Positions 1 through 11,625 of a DNA stretch of 64,000 nt are shown here, piece after piece (position 1 is the first letter of the stretch; each line of letters starts with the position of its first letter). A model generated the notes under the pieces. It did not search any database. It was not told the origin of the DNA and saw only the letters and a program-made list of their open reading frames with translations. This stretch comes from Symbiodinium natans (Eukaryota > Sar > Dinophyceae > Suessiales > Symbiodiniaceae). The DNA is taken from positions 377,797 to 441,796 of the forward strand of contig CAJNDS010002358.1 of NCBI GenBank assembly GCA_905221605.1. Direction: 5' to 3'. The position numbers and the translations under genes were made by a program.

Positions 1-3000
1 GTGTCAGACATGGAACAGCGTTTTGTACCTTCACCCCATTGCACAACACAGCCGGCCGGACTTCAGCAAGCGACTGTTCGATCCTCGCTGCCTTGCTCAC
101 TGCTTGTCATGCCCGGGACAACTAGATCACAGTCTCGCACATCCATGTCGGAGCTGTGGGATGCACTGCTCAAGAAAATCCACAAAAGTGGTTGGCGCAA
201 GAGTACACAGATCTCCTTCTTCATCAGCCTTAGCATCACCAAGCTGCATAGCTGAAGCTGCAGGAAGCAAAAAGTTGCCAGCCCAGCGCCGCACATATTT
301 CAGAACACAGCTTCCGCCCTCACAGAACATGCCGGTTGTCAGCTCGGGACCTTGGGACGGGGAAAGATGGAAGTCAAAAAAGTAAGCACCAGTGAGGGTA
401 CAAGTTGTATCAGGGCAGTGCGACAGCTGGCGACAACCTGCACGATGGACTCGAAGCTTGGCCTCGGGGGGCATCTCGAGAGAGGCAAATTGGGGAAATT
501 GGGGGCGCTGGGAGAATTTCTTGAGGGGGGTTAAGAACTGCGAAGACTTTCAAGTCGGTCGGAAGGGGGCGGGTCTCAGAAAACTCGGGAAGATACCTGC
601 AAAAGTCTGCAGATGTTCTGCTGTCAGTCATGCAATGTTATGCAGCTTGTGCCCGAAGAAGTGTCTGTACTGAACTCAACTCCTCAACGCAGGGTGGCGA
701 TGTGACAGCTTCAGAGGCACCGGCTCTTGTTGGAGTGTCAGGCGATATATCTCACCGTCGTCGCACTGAACTTTAACCACTGTCTGCGCGGAAGAGGGCA
801 GATACGCAGCGCACAAACCGTTCTACCGATCTAACGTGGCAAAATGTGGTAATCACGCAGGCACCACCGCCATATCAGACCAGATGACGAGTTCCTTGGG
901 AGCGCGAAATACAAGATCACGGGGCGCTCTGCCAGAGCGGGCGCCTGTGCCGCGATGCTCCTGATTTTGTTCCTAAGCCTCTGGCAACTGAGTTCGTATG
1001 ATGCCATGATGCCAACAAGCTCTTTCAGGGCAACGCCTTGAGCCAAACCAATCCACCAGGACAAGTGCGTTCGGTGCTACGTGATTCACACATGAACTAA
1101 GCATGAATTCCGGACAGAAGCTTCACGCCTCAAGAACTTTATGATCACCACGTGTGTGCGTTGCCTGTGCTGAAGGACTGTGTGACAAGCAGCCAGTTGC
1201 GCCTGCCAACTCGGTCCAGCTGTTGCAGGTATGTACATGTATGAGCCTGCATTTGCAGTGCTCAAGTTGTCAAGCTTATGGTCAGGCCCCACACCCAGAA
1301 TCCTGAACTGACTCAAACATGCGCATGAACATAGCAATGTGGGGACGGCCACTGAAGGCCTCTGCATAGGGATGAAGTCGCTTCCGAGGCAGCTAGGATA
1401 GGTCACACATATGCTTCAAACACTTTCAACTGCTGCCATGCAAGCGGCACGCCCTGACAGAAGCCACTTTGGTGGCACTTGCGTGAAACATCATGCTCGC
1501 ATGCTTATCATGATCAGTAGTGATCATTGCTTTGTTGCTGCACGCGGCAGCTCATGTGCAATATTCTTCATGGTTTTTTCAGACTAAGCCTGGTGCAGAA
1601 AGCCTGCAGCTGTACTCAGTCGAAACATCTGGAAAGGGCCTTGGATCATTGCCACACCACACTAGGGCAGGTAAAGAAGGAGCCGTGCAACACCCACGAC
1701 AACGTCAGTCTCCTCGCTGGAACCACGAGTACGTTCGAAACGGCACAATACAAGTTGTGCACCATCACCGGCCGAACATGCCACATGCGGCTTTTTGAGA
1801 CTTCAATTCATCTGGCAAGTCAGTGTCGCCTTCAAGACCAGACATTTCGCAGAATCTAACACGGCTTGTTTCACATCTTCTGAAGTGCTCCCGCAAACAC
1901 ACATTGCTTCCGAGTTAACATGCTTGGGGATCCATCCACAGCGAGAAAAGAAGGAGATCCTCCGAGAGCTCGTGAGGATGCACCTGTGTTGTTGAGCTAT
2001 GAACTCGACTCCGCTGGCAGGAGTTACTTTTAATGGCAGAGCCGGTCCACCTTCGGCGTTCCCGGGCGGGCTCGCAAAACAACAGCCCGCCCCAGCAGCC
2101 CCCCGAACAAAAGCCGAAACTTCGCCCACAGCGCTCGGCCACAGCGAGGTTGTCCGAGGGTGTTGACGCGCCTAAAGCAACAGGCAAGCCCCCTAATTAA
2201 AGCCGAAAGCTCGGCTACAGCATGTCGTATCTGTGTCGTGTGTGCGTGCGCGTGTGGACGGACGCGGGCGGACGGGCGAGGACAGCCAAGAAAAGCAAGT
2301 ACCCGACATAGCGATGTGGGAAAAATCTTCCAGTGAATGTTTAGCCCACCAAAGAGACCCTCGACTGCACTCGAAACTTGACGAACAACTACGGCAAATA
2401 TATTGCTATGAGTTCGTCGAGGCCTTGAAAAATATCTGGTTGACAGGAAACCATGCAACCCGTTCCCCGCAACGTTGGCAATCCCTGTTTTATGAGACAA
2501 TGATCTCAGACAGACACACACGCACACCTACAATCTACAAGGCAAAGGATGTGAGAGGAACATCTGAGGGTCAGTCAAGACAGGCCGTCTGTCCGAGCAG
2601 TCGGCAACAGCCTGTTTCACATAGGCGACAGATGGCTAGAGCAACACGCAAGCAGCTTGCAGCAAGTGTAGCGACCAGCGCAGACAAGCCTGGGTTTGTC
2701 CGAAGCCCGGCACCCAGACAGCTGCTGGTGCCTCGCAAGGCTGCTTGTCTTCTTGGACCGTAGGTTCGCAGCTTTGTCTAAGGTTGCAACCACGGGAGGT
2801 GACGGCGGTTCCTTCGCAGCTCAACAAGACCTACTGCCTTTGGCCACTCGGCCGGCTGGCAATTGACTGGCATCTTCTTTAATCCATGAGCGCCAACCCC
2901 TAGCAACTTGGCCAAAGCCACGACATGTTTGTTATGCTGGGCTGCTGCTGGTAGCGAAGAATTGCTAACGAGCCGGGCAAAAAGCAAAGAGGGAGCAGGC

Positions 3001-3500
3001 CAGATGTGCCTCTACAGAACCCCCATTTGTCAGCAGCAACCAGTTTGGGCTCATCGAGCTGTGATCTCACCTTGTGCTGTGCATCACAGCAACACAATGC
3101 CGCTCAGAAGTGTTCGAGGAATAGGGCATCACAGCACGTGCATGAATCTGGGTTGCTTGACAGCTCGGCGTAACGGCTAAAGTGCTTGTGAAGGCTTCCG
3201 TGGGCGTGTCACAGTCCGACTAGGGCCGAGCAGAAGGCTGTCTGCAACGGCTTCTGTCTAAGCTCCACCCGACAACAAATCTTGGTTGATTTGCTGTCGA
3301 AGAAGTAGGAGACACGCTGCAACGCACTGCAACGGCCCGTCAACTAGCACGCCATCGCCCAAAGCGGACCACTTCAGCACTGGGAGCTGGATCCGATGTG
3401 CCGTGTGAATCACACGCAGTGCCGCAGTGCTCCAGTGACATCTGCGTGCGCTGCAACAGCTGTGGCAGCAAAAGCGTTCATGCCTCCACCCTGTTCGAGT
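1..3500. other. No gene recognised; mixed-frame open segments
   Basis: No exon chain with consistent splice phase could be built here. An open frame of 177 codons at 2233-2763 (+) overlaps a 166-codon frame at 2030-2527 (-). Both look equally plausible, so neither is called. The word AAAGCCGAAA followed by TTCG or CTCG recurs near 2110 and 2203. Nothing else stands out. Confidence 0.4.
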
Positions 3501-3524
3501 CATGTGCGATGAGCGTGTGCTCCC

Positions 3525-4298
3525 TTGTCCTGTCCGCAGGCCTCTGTCCAGTCTGACTGGACGGTCTTCTCGTGTGGACATCTCCTTTTTCGCCGACTTC
3601 TACCACGTCTGCGCGGAGGACAAAGCTTTAGCTGCAGATCGCCGCCAGCCAACCCTACGAGATCAGGCAGAGAACCAGGGCGAAGCAAGATCGCAAGCCG
3701 AATTAGGCCAGCAAGAAAATCACATGAATTCCTGTTTCTCGCAGCCTCTGGAGCAAAACATGGCTGGCAAGATTTCGAAACCTGGTGCCTCCTGTATAGT
3801 CAAGCCGGCGACTCAAACCCCAGCCTTCGCCCTGGCTTCATCGACCCCATGATTGGCCCACAGGGGTTGCCCAGTCCTCCACCCTCTCGTTACGAGCGCT
3901 TCTTGGGAGGATCCCCCCGACCATGCCCTGCAGTGGAGCCGAGGCGGCGCGCATCGGCAACTAGCCTGAAGATTGACTACCAGGCCTTTGCCAACACTTG
4001 AGACCGCCTGAACCAAAGAAAGGAGTTCAGATGAGTTCATCCGGCCTCCTCAGATTCCGGAGGCGCCTCTGGACAATCTGAGTCCTGCTGTGAACACTGA
4101 AGCAGAGTGACGCACAAGGATCCAATTTCGGCTGTCAGGACTTCTAGGATTTCCAGAGCTCCTCAAAGTCTGCCGCTTCAGGACCTCGGTTTTCTGCAAC
4201 TCTTGGCAAAGCCTTATGAGAGCCAGCTCAACGAGAACCTTGCAAAAGTCAAATCCGACATAGACGTACATAGACTAGCACTTCCTCCGGTGTGAGAT
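3525..4298 (+). CDS. Candidate terminal exons of an unidentified gene
   Basis: An open frame at 3525-3983 becomes strongly coding-like towards its end (Pro/Ser/Arg rich, with IGPQGLPSPPP and SLKIDYQ) and stops at a GC donor (CAG|GCCTTT). A second acceptor at 4029-4030 opens a short Pro-rich peptide ending NTEAE. After an 11-nt break the frame resumes as DPISAVRTS and ends LALPPV* at 4295. The two parts read as one peptide, but the 11-nt break is too short for a normal intron, so a frameshift is possible. The splice phase between 3983 and 4031 is not satisfied in the favoured frame. No domain was recognised. Confidence 0.3.
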
Positions 4299-5664
4299 TA
4301 GTTTTTTTCCAACTAGCCTCTGGTTGCTTTGGTGATTGGTACAAACGAAATACATGCACGAAGCGAAAATAGTCCGTTCAAACCCCAAGCCAAAACCCCC
4401 AATGGCCGTGCGCCCAACCGACAAGCTTCTTCACATCATGCATAGACTCGAGTCAGAACTCACTGCTTGACCCTGGTAGCAGTCCAGTGAAGCCACGCTC
4501 ATCTAGACAAGCGACTGTGATGGACAATTTGGCTTTCGGAGGACCTGCTAGGAGCGATGTGGGAGTGCTGCATAAGCTTTGGCATGAATTGCCTCCAGAG
4601 CTGTGAGGATCCCCACATCCCTCCAGCTCGTGTGTCGACAAACCTAGGTCCATTTTTTTTCCAGATGTGTCTCTGTTGCAGGTGCGGAAGGCTCTTGAGG
4701 CTAACTAAGGAGGCATCAAGGAAGGCAAGGGCTGCAGATCTCTCGTAGGCCTTGCGGGGTTCTTTGCAAGCCCTTCGCATCTCTGCAAGTCAATGCGGCC
4801 ACATGAATATCGCGCAGTCGCACAGTACACCCCGCAGCTGCCTGGGCGGAGAGCCGGCCGAAGATGAACTAGAAGGGTTCCAGCTTCCTGCAGAAAGGCT
4901 GAACTGTACGCTGTGGGCGATTGCCTTAGCCACCTTAACATACCTTAGCGATCAGCAAAAGTTATCAGCAAGCTGGACCGCTGAGCTTCCCACCCAGACC
5001 CGTTGAAGCGTCTGCTTGATTCGATGGAGAACTGACATCGTGCGATACTCAATTCGCTAGAGCCGGTGATTCCTTCATTGCGCAATCAGAAACGCGAACC
5101 GTTCGCAATCTCGGATTCACATCCTCACTGCACATGCACTTCTCTCACACGGAGTCAATTGTAAACGAGAGCGGACATTCGACAGGGGCGAGCGTACACA
5201 ATTTACACACGAATCATGACGAATCCTTTCGAGCCTCGCAGAGGTCGCAGCTTGAGTCTTGTCCACCTCAGATAGGAACATCTGTGGAAGCACGTGCTCG
5301 CAACTGCTCACAATGCTGCAAAGTGGCCAAAGAGCACGAGCAGTTCTCGAACCATCCCGATTGCCAGCACCGTCCTCGACATAGCTCACAGGCAAAGAAA
5401 GTATTGAAAGCGTTTGCGGTGTGCAAGCCTGCATCGGACTGATGACCTTCAAGAGCTGATACAGCCGTGGCCAACTCATCCTCATCCTTGGGCTTTAAAA
5501 CCAGGGCTTAGGGTCTAAGCGGGTCTCAGCCGGGCTAAGCCCACATGCCAGCAGCTCACATCAACAGCACCCGACGATCATTGCCGGGACCCTCACTCGG
5601 ACTCCATGATCGGCAAGAGCTGCAGCTGAAGCTTCTGCTGGGTTGTCAGCCGATTTCAAGCTGA

Positions 5665-6093
5665 CTCCGGGTCCGGGACCCTAAGCGTGCTCACAATCAA
5701 ATCCAACAGCCTGTCTGGTCACTCTCGTACACCAAGGTTGCCACCAGCAACAATGCGGATGCTTCAACTGGAAGAGTGCCTCCTGTGCTCAGGCTCGCCA
5801 TACTTCTGCAATCTACATCCCCACACACCATTCCCTACACAGCCTACGTCAAGCATCATGAAGCACCTGTTTGTGCACAGAGAGCCGACCGGAGGGCACC
5901 ATTATCCCTCCGCAAGGACAGCAGTTCGCTTTTCAACCTGGCAATTGGCAACGGGTCTGCCTCTCATGAAAAAGCAAAGAACGAACTTCCCGTCGTAAAA
6001 AGGAGGCTGTCGAAGTTAAACGTTCAAAGGTCAAATGGCCAGCCAGACCCGCACACGGCTTCTTTCAACCCATCCAGCTCTTGCAACCTATGA
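5665..6093 (+). CDS. Open reading frame of 142 codons, Ser/Pro/His rich, unknown
   Basis: The frame is open from just after a TGA at 5662 to a stop at 6093. It has no ATG near its start, so if real it is an internal or terminal exon. The peptide is rich in Gln, Ser, His and Pro and includes SLFNLAIGNG and a basic LPVVKRRLSKL segment. A weakly similar peptide (RGAHNWQQL) follows in another frame near 6120. No family was recognised. Confidence 0.3.
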   Translation, partial: LRVRDPKRAHNQIQQPVWSLSYTKVATSNNADASTGRVPPVLRLAILLQSTSPHTIPYTAYVKHHEAPVCAQRADRRAPLSLRKDSSSLFNLAIGNGSASHEKAKNELPVVKRRLSKLNVQRSNGQPDPHTASFNPSSSCNL

Positions 6094-7014
6094 GTTCCCG
6101 AGTTGGGAAGCACGAGTAGCAGAGGTGCTCACAATTGGCAGCAGCTTCACCGAATCTACGCGTCTCAGGTCATGGCATCTCGGGCTTCAAAGCGGTCGGC
6201 GGGTCTGATAGGTCTGAGCCCACCTTTGACAGCACAGCAACTTCTGTTGAACGGAAGACTCCCAAGTATCTGATTGAATTGCAAGTGTAGAGCGACTCGT
6301 GAGCAATCAGGGCACCTGTCCTACCTGCACCTCATCGAAGATGGATTGCTGCGGCTCTTCAGATTCTGGATATGCAACCTCCACGTTGGTTGTCCCGATG
6401 TCCTGGCAAGCCGTGGCGAGGGGTTGCTGGCAAGCCTCATGGCCTGGAAACTCACACTCAGCCCAACACATGCTGTGCAGAAGTATTTAGCGCGATTCAC
6501 CAGTCTGTACTGAACGGCTTGTGCGACTGACCGATTAGCCGGCTCCGCTTCAACATGCTTCAACGAGAAAAACCTTCAACAAGGTGCAGAAGTGCACATG
6601 TGGAAAAAAAACGCGTCTGTTGAGTAGCTACTTGTTGACGAACGAAAAAGCTCTGACCTTCCGTACAGAAAACGTCATTCATTGAGCCGACATCGTTGCG
6701 TTTCTTGGTTCGGGTTTAAGCAGACACAGAGAAGCGGTACTCCTAAACAACGTTTAAGACATAGTCGTATGCAACGCCGCAGATGTGATTCTGGACGTTC
6801 CTTTCCACTGGCGGTTGGTATGTGCAGATTCTGACATGCACGCCGCCAATCCTCCAAGGGCCAGTGGCCAGCAGACCCCGAGGTATTCGGAAAACACACA
6901 TTTGCATCAACCCTGCGCTTTCTTGGGTTGGCGACAGGCTTGAAGCGCTGAGGACATCACTGGTGCGGCTACAAGGCTTTCCGCTAGCACCCACGCACAG
7001 CAGCTTAGTTGCAG

Positions 7015-7264
7015 TGCAGTGGCCTGCCGCGCAGTTTGGCCAACGGCATTGCCCTTTGCCTTTGACGATCCTGCTTGCGAACTGTCAAGTCAAGCATCAG
7101 AATCTGCGGGGGTGCTTGACTCCGGCCTGTCCGAGAACAAGGCCAACAACTGCTCTTTGGCGGCGGGTCGGTCAAGTACCTTGGTCGAGTACACCAACAC
7201 TTTTTTACGCAGATCTGCCGATGCCATGCACCAACTAATTACTCACCCGTGGCTTTGTGCGTAG
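7015..7264 (+). CDS. Probable last exon of an unidentified gene
   Basis: A TTGCAG acceptor (AG at 7013-7014) is followed by a frame of 82 codons ending in TAG at 7264. The peptide has balanced coding texture, including LPFAFDDPACELSS, SENKANNCSLAAG and FLRRSADAMHQL. It may belong with the frame at 5665-6093, but no connecting exons could be phased. Function unknown. Confidence 0.38.
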
Positions 7265-7269
7265 AACTT

Positions 7270-8470
7270 CGCGCTCAGCCCCTGACGGCTTGGACACATC
7301 CCAAAATTCCGCGTCGACATCTCTAAGTCTCACCATGACCAGGCAAAATGTGATGTCAATGCTCATCAATGGGTTTCGTCGGTTGTTACCATATGGCTGA
7401 TGAAAAAACAAAAAACCTTAACTTTGGTCACGCTTGACACATCCGCTGCCACCACCAAGAAGCTTCTGATATGATATTGCGTCACCATGCGCAATGTCGC
7501 CGTGCTAGCATCCTGTCCTTCCTGCACAACAAACCTGAGGAACGACCAGCGGAAACAGATGCATTGCTCCTGCACGATGAGCTGACATGAAATCACAAAG
7601 AGACGACCCTGTGGCACATTCAGTGCAAAATGCCTACCTTAAGAGCCCATGAACAACAGGAATCTTCTTCTGGAAACATTACAAAAAGACACGATAAAAA
7701 GTTTGACTGGGAACGGTTTGACGTCTGCATCTCCAACACTGTGCCGAATGCCTAATGGCAAGGGGATGCAATTGGAGCGGTCTCTGGTTCATCGGCTCGC
7801 TTGTGCAAAAAAGGTTTATGGGTGACCGACGGTGACCGGCAACAGCAATCTGGCAATGACAGCTAGCTGAGTTGTTACAACTCCCTTCAGAACCCAAACT
7901 GCCATCAGAAACAATCCAGGCTCCAACACGGGTTTGAGTCATCCCAGCTCAAAGAGCCACCAGCAGCACATGGAAAAGCCCTCCACCCCATCGTGTGGCT
8001 GTGGCATTGCATTTCGGTTGATGTATCACTTGCAGATCTGATACTCCACGACATTGGCAAGAGCGCGGCACGACACATGGATATCTTTTCCTCTTGTTGT
8101 CGACAAGCACGTGAAATACACTGGTGAAACAGGTGAAACAGCTTGGAACGCCCTTCTTCTTGATCGCCAAACCAACCAAGCCAGAGCCGGTTATCCTGTT
8201 ACGCTCTGGCCACCTTTCCTGGTTGCCTGCGCGGCTACCATTGCGGACTCCCCAGTGGGTGTGCCGGTTGCAGCAACCACATCAGACACGGCAAGTCTTT
8301 GCAGTTTGGTCCAGACCTCTTTAGCAAGTTAACTCATTGTCACAATTGCTGGAGTCAGAACACAGCCTTAATGCGTCACACGGCAATTTCAAGGTTGCTG
8401 CAGAGTGAGAAGTGCAAGAACACGGCATGCCAAAAACATGCCAAAGCATGCTCAAAGCATGCTACAGCAT
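7270..8470. other. No gene recognised
   Basis: Only short, mutually overlapping open frames are present and no phased exon was found. A short run of GCATG-type words (CATGCCAAAACATGCCAAAGC) precedes the repeat block at 8471. Confidence 0.5.
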
Positions 8471-8574
8471 ACAGGGGAGGCCCATGCACGCGAAGCCAGA
8501 ATTGCTTAGGTTTTGCGACCCCAGATTTGGAGTCGCGCAAACTGGCCACTTTGCAACCATGTGTACGCGATATT

Positions 8575-8725
8575 GCAAGGCCTCAGAGGCCTCACCCTTC
8601 GGGCGTTCGAGGCCTTTCGAGGCCTTTCGAGGCCTCACTCATGGGGTTTCGAGGCCTTCCGAGGCCTCCCGAGGCCTCGACAAAATCCCAAAACCTCTTT
8701 AGCTTGCAAGATTTCGAGGCCTCGG
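8575..8725. repeat. AGGCCT-rich short-period repeat
   Basis: About ten copies of AGGCCT fall within 150 bases, several spaced by about ten bases as TTTCGAGGCC or TCCCGAGGCC. The motif is palindromic. The same cluster recurs at 10107-10257, and a decayed version (AAGGCC/AGGCCT) at 11150-11240. Confidence 0.85.
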
Positions 8726-8761
8726 GGACCCGGGCTTATAATACTATTAAAGGGGTCCCCG
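8723..8761. repeat. Hairpin with AT-rich loop
   Basis: The 8-bp arms CGGGGACC (8723-8730) and GGTCCCCG (8754-8761) are exact inverted repeats. The 23-base interval contains TTATAATACTATTAAA, a TATA-like stretch. The identical structure lies at 10255-10293. It could be a promoter or a mobile-element end; neither can be shown from sequence alone. Confidence 0.7.
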
Positions 8762-9821
8762 CAAGGCCTCGAGCCCAGAGGAACCCGGGCTGCCTCTCTT
8801 CTTTCATGTGAAAAGAATTTTAAGCCGCAGCTGGCTCCAAGTCCTCTTCATTCTCTATTCAAAACGTCACGACGGACCTCGAAGGCGCCTCGACCGCTTA
8901 AGATGATCCTGTAAGCTATTCTTGCTGCCGCAAGTTTACTTCTCGATGGGCCTCAGAAAAGGCCTCGATGATCCTGAGCTTTCAAAGTTTCATGAGAAAG
9001 TCCTGAAAAGCCTTCTGCATGACATTGCAAGCTGACGTTGGTCTCCAGCGGGCAAGCAAACTGGAGGAGGCCTCGAGAAGCTTCGAAACCTTCGGCAAAG
9101 TCTGAGGCTCAAAGATGATGTTACGTGTGAGCCGAGTGAACGCTCCCCGCCATTTAAACATCAACAACGCCCTTCAAGAAGACAAACTGACGTTCACAAG
9201 GCTTTCGCTGGGGGCGTCGGCCTTCCCTATATCTTCTTCTTCTTTGGGCCATTGGGCGCATGGCAACTTAAGTTCCGGGCCGGCGCAACACGCTTAAATA
9301 TCTTCGCTGTCCAAAACCCAAGCCCGCCAAAAGCTTTCATTCTGCAATGTCTAGCAGGCGACTCTGCACAACCACAGAAAACGTTGAGGCCACGTTGGTC
9401 AACTTCCCAGAGCTTGAAGCGTGACTCCTATCCACAGAAAAAGCCAACAAAGACCGAGACACCTGCAGCTCAGCTGGGTTTGCCAGGACGAAGCCCAAGT
9501 TACGGGGCTGTCGGGCGACCCCACTTTCAGGCCTGCGAAACACAAGCAATTCTGGCTTCGCCAGGATGGGCCTCCACAGTTGCAGTTCTGCCTCACTGCA
9601 GCATTGCAAAGACAGCCCCCACGCGCTCAACACGACGCTGCCCCAAAGTTACTGGAACAAGGGCAGGGGCGCAGCCAACGAGATCCGGTTGCTTGGGCCC
9701 ACGGGCTCAAATCCGGGACCAAAAAACGGGGCCGTCTCACGGCCCCAAAAATTGGGGCCGCGAATGGACCCAGCTCTCGTAAAACAATTGGGAACTAAAT
9801 TGCGGGGTTGTGAAACCGCGA

Positions 9822-9860
9822 CCCCAAAATTGGGGCCGTCTGGCGGCCCCAATTTTGGGG
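9822..9860. repeat. Perfect 17-bp inverted repeat
   Basis: Left arm CCCCAAAATTGGGGCCG (9822-9838), loop TCTGG, right arm CGGCCCCAATTTTGGGG (9844-9860): all 17 positions pair. Each arm is itself nearly palindromic. Related CGGCCCC/GGGGCCG words lie just upstream at 9728-9765 (GGGGCCGTCTCACGGCCCC). Confidence 0.9.
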
Positions 9861-10002
9861 CCGCGGATTCTTCTATTTTTGGGCTCAATCTCGCGGTTTC
9901 CACTGGGGCCCACAGACAAGCACTCAACGCGGGAAACTGAGAACCACGACCTCCGCAGGCAGCTTTAAACTTGTAGGAGTGCTCAACATGAGAGAAACGT
10001 GC

Positions 10003-11112
10003 ACAGGGGAGGCCCATGCACGCGAAGCCAGAATTGCTTAGGTTTTGCGACCCCAGATTTGGAGTCGCGCAAACTGGCCACTTTGCAACCATGTGTACGC
10101 GATATTGCAAGGCCTCAGAGGCCTCACCCTTCGGGCGTTCGAGGCCTTTCGAGGCCTTTCGAGGCCTCACTCATGGGGTTTCGAGGCCTTCCGAGGCCTC
10201 CCGAGGCCTCGACAAAATCCCAAAACCTCTTTAGCTTGCAAGATTTCGAGGCCTCGGGGACCCGGGCTTATAATACTATTAAAGGGGTCCCCGCAAGGCC
10301 TCGAGCCCAGAGGAACCCGGGCTGCCTCTCTTCTTTCATGTGAAAAGAATTTTAAGCCGCAGCTGGCTCCAAGTCCTCTTCATTCTCTATTCAAAACGTC
10401 ACGACGGACCTCGAAGGCGCCTCGACCGCTTAAGATGATCCTGTAAGCTATTCTTGCTGCCGCAAGTTTACTTCTCGATGGGCCTCAGAAAAGGCCTCGA
10501 TGATCCTGAGCTTTCAAAGTTTCATGAGAAAGTCCTGAAAAGCCTTCTGCATGACATTGCAAGCTGACGTTGGTCTCCAGCGGGCAAGCAAACTGGAGGA
10601 GGCCTCGAGAAGCTTCGAAACCTTCGGCAAAGTCTGAGGCTCAAAGATGATGTTACGTGTGAGCCGAGTGGACGCTCCCCGCCATTTAAACATCAACAAC
10701 GCCCTTCAAGAAGACAAACTGACGTTCACAAGGCTTTCGCTGGGGGCGTCGGCCTTCCCTATATCTTCTTCTTCTTTGGGCCATTGGGCTCATGGCAACT
10801 TAAGTTCCGGGCCGGCGCAACACGCTTAAATATCTTCGCTGTCCAAAACCCAAGCCCGCCAAAAGCTTTCATTCTGCAATGTCTAGCAAGCGACTCTGCA
10901 CAACCACAGAAAACGTTGAGGCCACGTTGGTCAACTTCCCAGAGCTTGAAGCGTGACTCCTATCCACAGAAAAAGCCAACAAAGACCGAGACACCTGCAG
11001 CTCAGCTGGGTTTGCCAGGACGAAGCCCAAGTTACGGGGCTGTCGGGCGACCCCACTTTCAGGCCTGCGAAACACAAGCAATTCTGGCTTCGCCAGGATG
11101 GGCCTCCACAGT
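10003..11112 (+). repeat. 1.11 kb direct repeat, copy 2
   Basis: This is the second copy of 8471-9580, about 99.7 percent identical by eye. The 422 bases between the copies are unique and carry the perfect hairpin at 9822-9860. Both the 5-prime and 3-prime edges are sharp, as expected for a recent duplication or two insertions of one element. Confidence 0.95.
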
Positions 11113-11625
11113 AAGGCCCATGCACGCAAAGCTAGAATTGCTTAGAAAGGCCTTACTCTTTGGGCGTTCAAGGCCTTAAACGGCATTTTGAGGCCTTCCA
11201 AAGCGTTTCGATGCCTTCCAAGGCCTTGACAAATTCCCAAAACCCTTGATCCCTTGAGCTTGCAAGATTTTAAGACCTTGGGAACCCAGTTTAGGGTTTG
11301 GATTTAGGGTTTCAGAGCTTAAAGCAACTCCTACCACAGAAACAGCCAACAAAGACTGAGACACCTGCAGCTCAGCTGATTTGCCAGAACGAAGCCCAAG
11401 TTACGCTGTTGGACCTTATTTTCAGGCCTGAAAAACACAAGCAATTCTGGTTTTGCAGGATAGACCTCCACAGTTGCAGCTGCCTTATTGTGCAAAGACA
11501 GCTTCCACGCGCTCAAACGACACTCCCCAGCTCCAAAAATTGGAGCTGTGAATGGATCCAGCTCTTGTGACACATTTGGAACTAAATTGCAGGGTGTGAA
11601 ACCGCAACTTAAAAATTGCCCAACA
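11113..11625 (+). repeat. Decayed third direct copy of the 1.1 kb repeat
   Basis: The start (AAGGCCCATGCACGCAAAGC) matches the start of the 1.1 kb unit and is followed by diverged AGGCCTT motifs. The similarity then jumps to the part of the unit near 9420 and continues past its end into sequence matching 9580-9830. It is therefore an internally deleted copy of a longer element than the recent duplication shows. Confidence 0.75.
11290..11312 (+). repeat. Interstitial telomere-like TTTAGGG words
   Basis: Two TTTAGGG heptamers, each followed by TTT or TTTGG, lie exactly at the point where the third repeat copy is internally deleted. TTTAGGG is the telomere repeat of dinoflagellates and plants. 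Two copies is a small number, so chance is possible. Confidence 0.5.

Larger units (their letters stand above)
8471..9580 (+). repeat. 1.11 kb direct repeat, copy 1
   Basis: This segment matches 10003-11112 at a constant offset of 1532 bases with no indel noticed and only three substitutions spotted by eye (near 9138, 9259 and 9358). It starts at ACAGGGGAGG and ends at CCTCCACAGT. It holds a cluster of AGGCCT palindromes in a roughly 10-bp rhythm (8575-8725) and a hairpin with an AT-rich loop (8723-8761). Open frames inside it are duplicated in both copies and look non-coding. Confidence 0.95.

Noticed and set aside
8299-9940. Open frames of 130-176 codons in the 1.1 kb repeat
   Set aside because: Identical frames recur in both copies because the DNA is duplicated. 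Several overlapping frames are open at once and no motif is recognisable.
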